Shown in pieces: positions 1 through 9,200 of a DNA stretch of 64,000 bases; position 1 is the stretch's first letter; each line of letters begins with the position of its first letter. The notes under the pieces are model-generated. The model searched no databases, was not told the DNA's origin, and was given only the letters and a program-made list of their open reading frames with translations. Location: assembly GCF_004118675.1 (NCBI RefSeq), contig NZ_SDHZ01000002.1, forward strand, positions 806,001 to 870,000. Direction: 5' to 3'. The DNA comes from Filimonas effusa (GTDB lineage Bacteria; Bacteroidota; Bacteroidia; Chitinophagales; Chitinophagaceae). The translations under genes and the position numbers were made by a program.

Positions 1-1170
1 GTTATCGACGTTGAAGTTGATCTCCGTTCTGAAGCCTTTGCCGAGTTTAGCAGACAGGTTACTGCGCAGTGTGTATTTATCTGCTTTGATATTTGCGTAG
101 TTACCATTCTGACTTTGATAACCTCCACCCACTGCAAAGGTCACCCTATCGGAGCCGCCTGACATATTCAAGCTGTGGCGCTGCGTTAATGAAGGCTGCC
201 AGATCTCATCAATCCAGCTTTTATAATTGAGGTTCTTCAGGTAGTTGTTCAACGAAGAATCTGAGAATACGATATTTTCCTCGTTTTCCTGTTTATAGGC
301 GTAGCGATTTGACTGGTTGACAGCTAATGCCAGTTCGTATGCAGAAAGCATTTCAGGCATTTTTGTTGCGTCGTTCACTCCTGCAAAACCGGTATAAGAG
401 AATTTAGTAGGTCCTGCTTTGCCTCTTTTGGTAGTTATAAGTACCACCCCTTTTGAACCTGATGCTCCATACATGGCGGCGGCGGCATCTTTAAGGATGG
501 TAAGGTCTTCAATCATGGTAGGATCAAGCGCATCGAAAACTGCTTTATCTACGATGATATTATCTATCACATATAAAGGCTCGGTGGTAACGCCGTATCC
601 TGCCGCTGTTGTAGATACAGCGGAGTTACGGATGTTCAGTGATATGGCTGATCCTGGTTTACCTGAAGTAGCACTTACACCGAGGCCAACAATACGCCCT
701 CTTAATGCGGCGGCCACATTAGGTACGGGAAGATCCTGAATTTCACTTCCTTTTATTGTTGGCGTTGCAAAGGGGTTGTCTCTTTTACGCGTACCCTGAC
801 TGTAGCCCACCACGATAACATCGTTCAGGCTGGTGTTGGAGGGTTGCAGTACAATATCAACAGCACTTTTTCCTTCCAGTTTAATTTCCAGATTAGCCAT
901 ACCAACATGTGAAGCGATAAGTGTTGTAGCATTGACAGGCACATCAATTTTAAATAAACCTCCGGGCTGGCTCATCACTTTAGCACCACCTCCTTTGGCT
1001 TCTATCACCGCATTTTCGAGCGGAACGCCCTTATCATCCTTAATAGTACCTGTGATCGTCTTTTTGATTGCGGCACTCTGCGAAGAAGATTCGCTTTTTT
1101 CTTGCGAGTAGGAAACGACGGGCACAGCTACGAAGAAGCCAAAGGCCCAGGCAAGCAGGATCGGTTTCAT
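1..1170 (-). CDS. SusC/RagA-type TonB-linked outer-membrane receptor, N-terminal part (cut by window edge)
   Basis: About 390 residues are visible; the gene continues past the left edge. It begins with a signal peptide (MKPILLAWAFGFF..., ending near residue 23), then a CarboxypepD_reg-like domain (ITGTIKDDKGVPLENAVIEA), a DVIVVGYSQGTRKRD segment typical of SusC proteins before the plug, and a plug domain with PLYVIDNIIVD and LTILKDAAAAMYGASGSKGV. These are family hallmarks of receptors that import glycans or peptides across the outer membrane with a SusD lipoprotein. The partner gene would lie beyond the edge, so the substrate is unknown. The ATG at 1168-1170 is followed directly by the signal peptide. 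The family call is firm; the substrate is not. Confidence 0.93.
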   Translation of the reverse strand, partial: MKPILLAWAFGFFVAVPVVSYSQEKSESSSQSAAIKKTITGTIKDDKGVPLENAVIEAKGGGAKVMSQPGGLFKIDVPVNATTLIASHVGMANLEIKLEGKSAVDIVLQPSNTSLNDVIVVGYSQGTRKRDNPFATPTIKGSEIQDLPVPNVAAALRGRIVGLGVSATSGKPGSAISLNIRNSAVSTTAAGYGVTTEPLYVIDNIIVDKAVFDALDPTMIEDLTILKDAAAAMYGASGSKGVVLITTKRGKAGPTKFSYTGFAGVNDATKMPEMLSAYELALAVNQSNRYAYKQENEENIVFSDSSLNNYLKNLNYKSWIDEIWQPSLTQRHSLNMSGGSDRVTFAVGGGYQSQNGNYANIKADKYTLRSNLSAKLGKGFRTEINFNVDN

Positions 1171-1213
1171 AAGCAAACTAATGTTTTAAATAATCGTTAA
1201 ATAATTCAGGCTG

Positions 1214-1242
1214 CTAAATTAGCAACAACAACATGCGACCAA
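1214..1242 (-). promoter_or_regulatory. Possible promoter of the SusC-like gene
   Basis: On the minus strand TAATTTAG (1221-1214) matches the Bacteroidota -7 box TAnnTTTG at seven of eight bases, and a TTG lies 18 bases upstream (1242-1240). The start codon is about 44 bases downstream. This is a motif match only. Confidence 0.3.
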
Positions 1243-1335
1243 CAATGACACATTCGTTTATAATGATGGATTATTTAACTATTTTAAATTCTTAAAAATC
1301 TATGAAAGTCAATGCCAGAAAGGATTACAGAAAAT

Positions 1336-1381
1336 ACAAAAAGCAGCAAGCACCCTCATGAATGAGGGCAGGCAAGCTGCT
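1336..1381 (-). terminator. Hairpin terminator after the small AraC-type gene
   Basis: On the minus strand a two-part hairpin (AGCAGC/GCTGCT outer arms and CCCTCAT/ATGAGGG inner arms) is followed by TTTTTG. It lies 73 bases past the stop of the AraC-type gene and separates it from the SusC-like gene. Confidence 0.6.
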
Positions 1382-1453
1382 CAATTAATCGATTGGTTAA
1401 TACATGCTTTAATACGTATTTGACATTGTAATTAAAGCAGGCACAAGATATAT

Positions 1454-1915
1454 TTACAAACTTTTTATTTTTTCACGACTTGTTATGCTTTTTTCACGAT
1501 CTGTTTTACACCATTCTCTAGGAGCAGCGCCGTGGATTTTTTTAAAGTCGATACTGAAATTGGGCAACCTGTTGCGATAGCCACATATAACAGCAACTTG
1601 CTGAATCGTATGCCGTTCTTCGGACAACAAAGCAGCGGCGGTTTCAAAACGTTTTTGCAGCTGGTAATGAATAATGGTGCAACCAACGATTTCCCTGAAG
1701 GCGTTGCGGATCATATTCTGTCCTATTGTTGTTTGCAGCAATAAGTCGGGCACTGTTTTGCGGCTAAGTGGGTGTTCGTCTATATAATGCTTTAATACAA
1801 AAACGGCATCGACAACCGCAGTTGAATAGTATTTGGGAGATACTGGCATAAGCAATCGTGTTTTAGCAATCGTATTTTCTTGCAATTCGACTATAGGCAG
1901 CGTTTTGTTTTTCAT
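1454..1915 (-). CDS. Small AraC-family DNA-binding protein
   Basis: This 153-residue protein consists of little more than an AraC-type double helix-turn-helix domain: residues 40-140 carry LLLQTTIGQNMIRNAFREIVG and then IQQVAVICGYRNRLPNFSIDFKKIHGAAPREW (shown in part), the second helix pair with the conserved GY..N.FS.DFKK..G..P layout. There is no sensory N-terminal domain; full AraC regulators are usually 250-300 residues. It lies upstream of, and in the same direction as, the SusC-like gene but is separated by a terminator, so control of that locus is only a guess. The last residues are lysine/arginine rich. Confidence 0.8.
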   Translation of the reverse strand: MKNKTLPIVELQENTIAKTRLLMPVSPKYYSTAVVDAVFVLKHYIDEHPLSRKTVPDLLLQTTIGQNMIRNAFREIVGCTIIHYQLQKRFETAAALLSEERHTIQQVAVICGYRNRLPNFSIDFKKIHGAAPREWCKTDREKSITSREKIKSL

Positions 1916-2091
1916 ACCTCAGTCATTGCCAGTATTGATGGTTGTTTCATACGGGCAACAGTTATTAATACGACCAACTGCGAATAACACCTCCGGGGCA
2001 GAAAAAAAAGTTAAAACAGATGCAGAAGAAAAATAGGGGCAAAAGCAAAATTCCCCTACATTTGCAGCCCCGGTAATATCGGGACGCTACC

Positions 2092-2173
2092 GCGGATGTG
2101 GCGAAATTGGCAGACGCACTAGACTTAGGATCTAGCGGAGCAATCCATGTAGGTTCGACCCCTATCATCCGCA
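2092..2173 (+). tRNA. tRNA-Leu (anticodon UAG)
   Basis: Cloverleaf read by eye: acceptor GCGGATG pairs with CATCCGC (2166-2172), discriminator A at 2173, anticodon stem CTAGA/TCTAG with loop CTTAGGA giving anticodon TAG, a long variable arm as expected for class II leucine tRNA, and a T loop with GGTTCGACC. No CCA is encoded. The 3' end is the left copy of a direct repeat that bounds an islet. Confidence 0.97.
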
Positions 2174-2174
2174 C
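2159..2174 (+). repeat. Left attachment-like repeat (tRNA-Leu 3' end)
   Basis: CCCCTATCATCCGCAC, identical to 4694-4709. The bases before it (GGTTCGA versus GGCTCG) and after it (TTG..TTTCAA.GAAT versus TTG.TTTTCAATGAAT) are also partly alike. Confidence 0.75.
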
Positions 2175-2194
2175 GAGTTGAATTTCAACGAATT

Positions 2195-2225
2195 AAAAAG
2201 ACTGTCCGATGGACGGTCTTTTTAA
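2195..2225 (+). terminator. Rho-independent terminator downstream of tRNA-Leu
   Basis: AAAAAGACTGTCC (2195-2207) pairs with GGACGGTCTTTTT (2211-2223), one G-T wobble, GAT loop, with the T-run built into the stem. It is 22 bases past the tRNA. Confidence 0.85.
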
Positions 2226-2624
2226 TTTTTATGTGTTTTCAAACGAGTTTCAAACATTCGGAAATAAACCGGATAACTCTTATAGGTAACCGTAACCCTG
2301 ACTTTACCGAGCCTATCTTTTTTTCAATCTAACTTATAACAGCGGAAACCTACCAACACCCGTTTGCTTGTTAGCACATTGCAGAGAATTCACAATCCAT
2401 TTTCTGGGCATACGATATTCGCAGTATGCTTCCAGCGTTTTCAAGATCCGCTTTGGGGTAAACTTTATGTGCCGAATAGATCAGCAAGTGGCAGTTTTCG
2501 TCGCCAATTGTATTTCATGCAGCTTTTTTTGTACGTTAGCTATACGAAAGCAACCTGGCTCGGTTTCTCCCGGTTTAGTTTATTGCTATTGCACGAAGCT
2601 GTTTTTGGTTAGCTGCGACTTCAA
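2226..2624. other. Non-coding stretch at the left of the islet
   Basis: About 400 bases between the tRNA terminator and the AraC-type gene. Open frames of 82-86 codons exist but have no recognisable motif, unusual cysteine and phenylalanine content, and overlap each other; I see no gene, RNA or repeat that I can support. It presumably holds the promoter of the regulator. Confidence 0.4.
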
Positions 2625-3416
2625 ATGAATCTGCTAGATAAAGGGCAATATTTAGGAACTACATTTGGTGATTTTATCTCCAATGATCTTTCAATTATCG
2701 GAAGCGTTCATCAAAAATCTGAATCACAATTTCACCAGCACAAGAATGCCTACTTAAGCATTTTACTACAAGGTATTTACATAGAAACTTCAAAAGCAAA
2801 CAGCATACGTGTTTTCCCAAGTGAGATTATTTATCGTCCAGCATTCTATGTTCATAAAAACACTTTCGAAAGCGCCAATGTAAAATGTTTGAATATTGAG
2901 TTCAGTGATGAATGGTTCAGAAAATTAGATATGAAGCCTCTCAGCAATATGGTGTCATTTAATAAAATAAACAATTTCCCATTTCTATTTCAGCTCATTA
3001 CAGATTTTGTTCATTACAATCATATTGATATTGCAGAAGACCTGTTACTTGATCTTACAACCAAACTTATTTCAAAGCCATCAATTTGTAAGCGAATTCC
3101 CTGGATAGAACAACTAATTGCCATTATTGACAATGAAACCGAATGCGTACATTCCCTGAAATCTCTTTCTGAACGAATTCATCAGCATCCCAATTATATG
3201 GCAAGAGCTTTTAAGTTGAAAACCGGAATGTCTATAGGGCAATATCAAATAGAACAAAAACTTAGCAAAGCCACGAAAGAACTACTGTTAACATCTTCAA
3301 ATATTGTTACAATCGGGATTAATAATGGCTTTTTTGACGAAGCACATTTCATCAAAACTTTCAGGTCCAAATATGGCATAACGCCACATCAATTCAGACG
3401 ACTTGTAAAAAGTTAA
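2625..3416 (+). CDS. AraC-family transcriptional regulator (islet)
   Basis: This 263-residue protein has a cupin-like N-terminal half (QFHQHKNAYLSILLQGIYIET; FPSEIIYRPAFYVHKNTF) that resembles AraC sensory domains, and a C-terminal AraC HTH domain (about residues 165-260) ending with IGINNGFFDEAHFIKTFRSK and YGITPHQFRRL, the classic G(F/Y)..(E/Q).HF...F....G..P..FR pattern. It sits 51 bases before the HExxH gene in the same direction, so the two may form an operon with the regulator controlling its neighbour. Base composition is AT-rich compared with rsgA. The inducer is unknown. Confidence 0.88.
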   Translation: MNLLDKGQYLGTTFGDFISNDLSIIGSVHQKSESQFHQHKNAYLSILLQGIYIETSKANSIRVFPSEIIYRPAFYVHKNTFESANVKCLNIEFSDEWFRKLDMKPLSNMVSFNKINNFPFLFQLITDFVHYNHIDIAEDLLLDLTTKLISKPSICKRIPWIEQLIAIIDNETECVHSLKSLSERIHQHPNYMARAFKLKTGMSIGQYQIEQKLSKATKELLLTSSNIVTIGINNGFFDEAHFIKTFRSKYGITPHQFRRLVKS

Positions 3417-3467
3417 TCTGATACAATTTTACCACCACACAAAAACTCATTTTTGCAAAAAGATGAA

Positions 3468-4523
3468 ATGAAAATTATTTGTTCAATTTTACTAGTCTTC
3501 ATACTAACCAATTATTCTTCAGCCCAAACAGATAGCATTGACTATAAAAACGTGTACAAATATGCGCTTGACGGGGAAGTAGGCAAAGCTGTTGAGATTC
3601 TAAAGAAAAGCGACACAAATAATGTATTAGATAAAAAAGGCGAACAATTCCTCACCGAAATGAAGCTACGGTTTTTCTATGAAAATGACCAAAGCGATTA
3701 CCTGAAAAAGCACGCTTCCACAATGGATAGCTTGCTGATAATTTACCGTGACTACTGGAGAAAATCATTATTAAGCAATAGCAATTATGATTCTTTACTC
3801 ATTAAAAATTTGTATCATTTTCTTAAGAGGAAATACCCTGCCGTAAAAGAAAATACGGACTCTATAAGTACCTATTATAAAGAATATATTCACTCTTTGG
3901 GATACCATACTACTGAATTTGGCAGAACCGGCAGGCTGTATGATTTATTAGTTTGGAGAACTGAAACAGACACACTTTACCATATTAAAAACAAAACGGC
4001 AAACTTGTCTGTTCCAGTTGTGTTTATGGAAGATTTTATAAGTCTGGGCTGGGCGGAATATGCTACATTAGGAGAATATCATTCTTCAGGCTGGACAACA
4101 AAAAGCAAACTGTATTGCGTAAAACATAAATACGATTTGAAGAGTGAAAAGTTCCTGATTTCATTTTTAGGACACGAAGCACAGCATTTCCAGGATTATA
4201 TCGATTTCAAAGATCTATCATCACCAGAATTAGAATACAGGGCGAAGCTGGCCGAACTTTCTTCGGCAAAAACCAGTATCTACAAGCTTATTAACTTCTT
4301 TATCACCAACAGCAATTACCAGAGCGAAAACGGGCATTCTAAAGCCAATTATTATGTAATCAGCCATTTATCACAATTCCTTTTTAAGAATGATTTTGAA
4401 AACAGTATTCAACGGTGGAAAACCATTAAACCACAAAAAATAAATAAAGCGGCCTTAACATTATTAGATGAGAATTCCACCTTTTTAAGGCGAAAGGAAA
4501 ACAACATACACGATTCAAGATAA
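3468..4523 (+). CDS. Secreted protein with HExxH zinc-site motif, function unknown (islet)
   Basis: I do not recognise the family. From the ATG at 3468 (an upstream TTG at 3453 is less likely) it is 351 residues and starts with a signal peptide (MKIICSILLVFILTNYSSA, cut before QTDS). The first half is charged and helical. A zincin-type HExxH motif occurs as FLGHEAQHFQDY (His and Glu near residues 236-237 and His near 240), followed about 15-20 residues later by ELEYRAKLAEL, whose glutamates could give the third metal ligand as in gluzincins. That makes a membrane-associated or periplasmic metallopeptidase plausible but unproven. It is next to an AraC regulator in an AT-rich islet. Confidence 0.7.
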   Translation: MKIICSILLVFILTNYSSAQTDSIDYKNVYKYALDGEVGKAVEILKKSDTNNVLDKKGEQFLTEMKLRFFYENDQSDYLKKHASTMDSLLIIYRDYWRKSLLSNSNYDSLLIKNLYHFLKRKYPAVKENTDSISTYYKEYIHSLGYHTTEFGRTGRLYDLLVWRTETDTLYHIKNKTANLSVPVVFMEDFISLGWAEYATLGEYHSSGWTTKSKLYCVKHKYDLKSEKFLISFLGHEAQHFQDYIDFKDLSSPELEYRAKLAELSSAKTSIYKLINFFITNSNYQSENGHSKANYYVISHLSQFLFKNDFENSIQRWKTIKPQKINKAALTLLDENSTFLRRKENNIHDSR

Positions 4524-4693
4524 ATGGCAAATTCCAGATATAAAATAAGAGCTTTACATGCCCTTCTTTTCAACTCCTCATTCTTTCAGCACTTCAACAC
4601 ATCTGGATAAGACCTCTTTATTTTCCAGCCAAGGAGGGATTATTGATCCTGTCCCCAATCCCGGACATCGCTAAAGTAGAGGTTTCTGGCTCG

Positions 4694-4709
4694 CCCCTAT
4701 CATCCGCAC
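4694..4709 (+). repeat. Right attachment-like repeat (copy of tRNA-Leu 3' end)
   Basis: Exact copy of 2159-2174. The sequence upstream (GTAGAGGTTTCTGGCTCG) cannot fold the T arm of the tRNA, so this is a fragment, not a second tRNA gene. It marks the right limit of the islet. Confidence 0.75.
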
Positions 4710-4731
4710 ATTGTTTTTCAATGAATAAGAA

Positions 4732-4767
4732 GAGGCCGTATCGTACTTATGATACGGCCTCGTTTTT
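4732..4767. terminator. Strong hairpin terminator between the islet and rsgA
   Basis: GAGGCCGTATC (4732-4742) pairs perfectly with GATACGGCCTC (4751-4761), followed by GTTTTT. It lies between the converging islet and rsgA and could serve both strands. Its GTATC/GATAC core recurs in other hairpins of this window. Confidence 0.8.
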
Positions 4768-4835
4768 CTCGGGTACCTGATGGAGAAGGGTTTCCGTTTA
4801 AGCAATTCTCAGCGGCTATTTTTATTTATGAGCCA
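4751..4835. repeat. Intergenic repeat, copy A (downstream of rsgA)
   Basis: Aligns with 61370-61453. The 59 bases 4777-4835 match 61395-61453 without gaps; 4797-4835 differs at one base in 39 (core ATTCTCAGCGGCTATTTT). The similarity extends left through the terminator arm GATAC..CCTC..TTTTT with one gap. It lies 37 bases past the stop of rsgA, whose gene reads toward it. Confidence 0.85.
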
Positions 4836-4871
4836 CCCTCTCCTTTATTTTCAGGTATCACTGATTGACAA

Positions 4872-5927
4872 TCAGCGGTTTGCTTTACGCTTTTTTACTT
4901 CTGCTACAAGTTTTGAAAAGGATCTATCGCGTTTACGTTTTTCGTGTTCTGAAGCAGAAAAATGCCAGGCTTCCCGCCGAAGCTTCAGATAGCTTTCATA
5001 AACTTTATGGCTTAATGTACCATTACTTATTGCCTCCAAGACCGCGCAGCCCGGCTCGTTTATATGTTCGCAATCTTTGAAACGACATGACCCGGCATAA
5101 TCAGAGATATCCAACATTCCTGCAAGCGCATCGGGATCGTCGAGCGCCAAGCCAAATTCACGAACGCCAGGCGTGTCGATTAAAACACCCGATCCATCCA
5201 GCAAGACCATTTCACGACGGGTAGAAGTATGCCTCCCTTTTCCCGTAGACTGGCTGATAGCAGAGGTTAGCAACGCTGCCTTCCCACAAAGCGCATTCAC
5301 CAGTGAGCTTTTGCCTACTCCTGATGAGCCGACCAGTACCACTGTTTCACCTTCGGCAATGCATTCCTTTAACTGCGTAATGGTTTGAGGCTGATGAATA
5401 CTTACATACAATACCAACATCCGGCCAGCCAGGTGTTTGACCTGTTCTTCAATTTCATATTTATCAAAATCCAGATCAGCTTTATTAAGCACCAATATGG
5501 GCTTGATATTTTCTTCCAGGATCTGAACCATGAAACGTTCGACCTTCCGAACATTGAAGTCATCGTCAAGACCTTGTACAATAAAAGCTTTATCGACATA
5601 TGAAGCTATGGCTTGTTTGCCGGCAACTGTTCCGGTCTTCCTGCGACACAATGTCCGTTCGCGCGGTAACATATCAACTATCACTCCTTTATCCTCATAG
5701 AATGGTTGAAAAATAACCCAATCGCCTACGCAAGGCAATTCAAAGTCCGATTTACCGAACATCATATTCCCTGTTAGTTCACATTGAAACAACCCGTTTT
5801 GAGCAATAACTTCATAACATGTTTTGTGCACTATGGATACACGACCATGGGCGAGATTTTTATAGGCAGCTCTTTGTTTTACCTGGTTTAGCATATCATT
5901 CCAACCATATGTATTTAAATTAATCAT
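4872..5927 (-). CDS. rsgA: Ribosome small-subunit-dependent GTPase RsgA
   Basis: A circularly permuted GTPase of 351 residues that helps mature the 30S subunit. The motifs appear in permuted order: G4 NKAD at 148-151, G1/P-loop GSSGVGKSS at 200-208, the G2 threonine region GRHTST near 231-236, and G3 DTPG at 251-254. An N-terminal OB-fold (about 25-95) precedes them and the C-terminal zinc site is CRFKDCEHINEPGC (Cys281, Cys286, His288, Cys294). Length fits the family. The gene stands alone between two convergent or tail-to-tail gaps. Confidence 0.97.
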   Translation of the reverse strand: MINLNTYGWNDMLNQVKQRAAYKNLAHGRVSIVHKTCYEVIAQNGLFQCELTGNMMFGKSDFELPCVGDWVIFQPFYEDKGVIVDMLPRERTLCRRKTGTVAGKQAIASYVDKAFIVQGLDDDFNVRKVERFMVQILEENIKPILVLNKADLDFDKYEIEEQVKHLAGRMLVLYVSIHQPQTITQLKECIAEGETVVLVGSSGVGKSSLVNALCGKAALLTSAISQSTGKGRHTSTRREMVLLDGSGVLIDTPGVREFGLALDDPDALAGMLDISDYAGSCRFKDCEHINEPGCAVLEAISNGTLSHKVYESYLKLRREAWHFSASEHEKRKRDRSFSKLVAEVKKRKANR

Positions 5928-6172
5928 GGCTTTTATCTTTTACTTTGAAAAAACATAGCCGCAGAAGTGTTTCTACCTGAGGTATAACTCTTGCCAATGA
6001 CGTTACAACGTCATGAATCTTGCAGCGATATTTATTGAAATGCAGGAACTGTTCCCGGAAAGGTTTATCCGGGAATAAACGGAGGGACAATCTGTATCAG
6101 AAGAACAGATTGTTTACTACACCAAATCCGACTTATGTGAAATGTTAGTCATCCGGCAAAGTTATATAAATT

Positions 6173-6203
6173 AAAAAGGTCCGACGGGGCGGGCCTTTTT
6201 AAT
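6173..6203. terminator. Terminator of the giant pectate-lyase gene
   Basis: AAAAAGGTCC (6173-6182) pairs with GGGCCTTTTT (6191-6200) with one wobble; both strands end in a T-run. It is 13 bases past the stop codon of the minus-strand gene. The remaining bases between here and rsgA (5928-6172) show no gene. Confidence 0.75.
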
Positions 6204-6215
6204 TTTTTCTTAGCG

Positions 6216-9200
6216 TCAGTGTATTTTAACAAGCGTTATTGTTTTTTTGATCATTCCCTGGCTGACTTCAATGATGTATATACCGGGTTTGTATTCTGCT
6301 CCAAGCTGCAGCGTGCTTTGGCCGGGGGCGCTCTGCTTCGCTTCGATGGTGCGCCCAAGGAGGTCGAATACTTTTATGTATACATTACCTTTTTGAGGGC
6401 TGGCATTAATGGTAAGCCTGGCTGAGCCTGACGTTGGATTGGGAGCAAGCCCGAGTTGCAACGGATTTCCCTGGCCATTTCCATCTTTAGGATCAAGAAG
6501 ATCGTTAATAATGGTTTCCAGCAAAGACGAGCCGTTGTTAATGCTGATATTACCTCCTGCCAGCGTGAGTTCTTCTGTGCAGCTGCCATTCCAGTTACTT
6601 GCAAACCATAGTTCACCTGCTTTTGTGGTGACTGTAATTGCAAGCGCATCGGTGGCGCCGGCATTATTACGATCGGTCATTTCCATCGACATTACGGCAT
6701 CTGATTCTACAGCTACCGGAGCTACAGGATTGGTGATGTCGCGGATCACTGCTTTACCACTAAACTTAGCTCTGGCCGGCAGGATACCCAACCGTGGCAT
6801 TACTGATAACGCAGACAGCAGTTCTCCTTTTACCTGATACACATGCAGTCCATCTGATTCTGTACGGCGGATGATTGTATTGAAGCTTCCCTGCAGGTTT
6901 TTAGTACCGCGCTTAAACTTAATGTTGAAACCAAAATTGTTCAGACTTCCGGCATCACCTGCTTTTTTACCAGCTGACCGTGTGAGCTTAATGGCTCCTC
7001 CGCCGCTCACAAACTCGCTAAGGGATTTCGCTATTGTAACAATGGTATTGTCTTCGGAAACATTACGCTGGTAGTATCCAGCGACCTGGATACCAATAGT
7101 AAAATCTTTTGCATTGCTGCTACCAATATTGGCGTTCCAATGACAGGTAGCCACACCTACCCTGCTATCATTTGTATCGGGAAGCGTTACGGGAACAGTT
7201 GCTATTACCATATTTGTTTCGCGATCGATGAACGAGACCTTTGCGTTACGAATGTCGCCGGCAGATGAATCTGTATTTCCGGAGATACCTTCGCCGGTGA
7301 TATCGCGGATGATGGCGCTTAATGTTACTGTTGCTGAAGTACCTGAACCAGTGTTTGCAAATACAGTTCCTGTGTAGCGGGCCCTGGCATCTTCCGGCAG
7401 GATGAGATAAGGAATACTATCTATAGCGGGCAAAAACAAACTATCGCCGTTAAAGGAAGATGTAAGCATATAATCAAGCGCCGGGTGCTGTGTTACCAGC
7501 AGGTTTGCCATGGCTTTACCGGCGGTGTTGGTCACTGCACTTATGAGCTGGCTGCCGAGGCTAAAACGAACAGATTTGCCGGATAATACAGTGCCAGTCA
7601 ACTGATCGGTCAGAGCTGCGTTCAGGAACTGTTTATCAGAATATTGTTGCGAGCTATCGCCGGAGTACACCAGTTTAGCGAGCCGTTTTTTAACTGTTAC
7701 CGTTGTTTTTGCCTGTGCCATGTTGCCACCGGCATCTGTAACGGTAAGTGTAATTGTATCTATGCCTGCGTTTGCGGTTGTAAATGTATTGGGTGATACA
7801 CTTATGGTGAATTTCCCGCTATTGTCTGAAGAACTATCATCAACCTGTGCGGCAGTTATAGCGGCAATGCCATCGAGGTTAAGCAAGACCTCTACTGCTT
7901 TGGCGCGGGCTACCGGCGCTATAACATCCCTGATAGCACCAGCCTGCCCGACAACAAAACTGCCGAAGCCGGTATAGTTGGTTACAGTTGCATAGTATGG
8001 GTTTGCCGTTGTACCGGCACCGGAAACAATTGCCGGCAATTCTGTCCAGCCTGTGTCATTGAATCTGCCTTGTGCTATTGTGGCGGCAGGATCGAGGCCG
8101 GCGCCCTGGCTTTCTGTTACCCAACCCAAGCCAATTGACAGCCTGGCCGCAGCAGGCGTTGCCGGTATAACAGCATATTGCCTGTTCACTACTTTTGTGC
8201 TATCAGAAACGGGATAACCTATTGCCGTTTTAATACCTACTCCAATAATATCAGCCGTTCCGCTATTGTTTAGTTTTACCGGGCTGAAAATATTACCGGC
8301 ACCAACCTGATAAGTAACATCGCTGGCGCTAACTTTTGTTTTCAACAAACCTCCTTCTGCGATATTAAAGAAAACTACCTGCGGAAAGTTTTTATTGGTT
8401 GCTACAATATTAGTAGCTGTATTACCTGACCCGATTGTTCTGGCTCCTGCATCTACCACACCACCCGCACCTATATTAAGTAATACAGTGCCGGCCGGCG
8501 CTGTTGTTGCAGCGGTGATAAACCGGATAGCATTCCCCATCAGCCATGTTCCATTTATGTTGACAGTAACAGCACCCGGTAAAGTTGCATGCGCTACAAC
8601 ACAGGAAGTACCTGTTGTGCGCATATCAAGTGTTCCGTTGATGTTGAAAGTATAGCTTCCAAATTCGCCTATGGTGTTGGTTGTTGGGCTACTGCCGGCC
8701 TGAAGGTAACCGGAGCTGCCCATTGTAACGGTTTTTCCTTTATTGATCGTGATTGTAATGCTGTCGTCGTTTTGCGGGTTTCCTGTCCATGGCAGCGTAG
8801 TGGCAGTTGAATAGTTTGCACGCATATAGCTTGCCAGGTTAAGATCTGCATCTACCACAACTTCCATCGTTTGCGCCATATTATTCACCGTAAACGTATT
8901 GAGATAATAGCTGCCAGTGCCGGTGATATAGACTTTGCCGCTGACGCGGTATCCTTCAAAATTCGTCCTGTTTGTTGCGATGGAAGCGGAGCCTACCGTG
9001 CCAAAATTATTCATGCTGGCAGCCACACGCAACGTACGCTGTGCAGCAGTACCGCTGGCGCCATCGCTGGTTCCGGAAGCAAGGGTCGCTCCCTCTTCCA
9101 CTACAAGGTTGTTTACAGTGGTAGTAGCATTCAAGAGCACTGTGTGCCCTGCCTGTATTGTTACTGTTGGGGTAGCGCCGGATGGAGGCGTAGCCGTGTT

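Larger units (their letters stand above)
2159..4709. mobile_element. AT-rich islet at the 3' end of tRNA-Leu, bounded by a 16-bp direct repeat
   Basis: CCCCTATCATCCGCAC, the last 15 bases of the tRNA plus one, is repeated exactly at 4694-4709. Between the copies lie an AraC-type regulator and a secreted HExxH protein, both visibly richer in A and T than the genes around them. This is the layout left by an integrase that targets a tRNA 3' end. No integrase or recombinase gene was found inside, so the element is either decayed, mobilised by an enzyme elsewhere, or the second copy is the remnant of a duplicated tRNA gene. Confidence 0.6.

Noticed and set aside
2364-2628. Overlapping 82- and 86-codon frames in the islet's left part
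   Set aside because: They overlap in two frames, are rich in cysteine and phenylalanine, have no motif, and run into the start of the AraC-type gene.
4524-4693. Possible integrase remnant next to the right attachment repeat
   Set aside because: Six-frame reading by eye shows no tyrosine-recombinase R-H-R-Y segment and only short frames.
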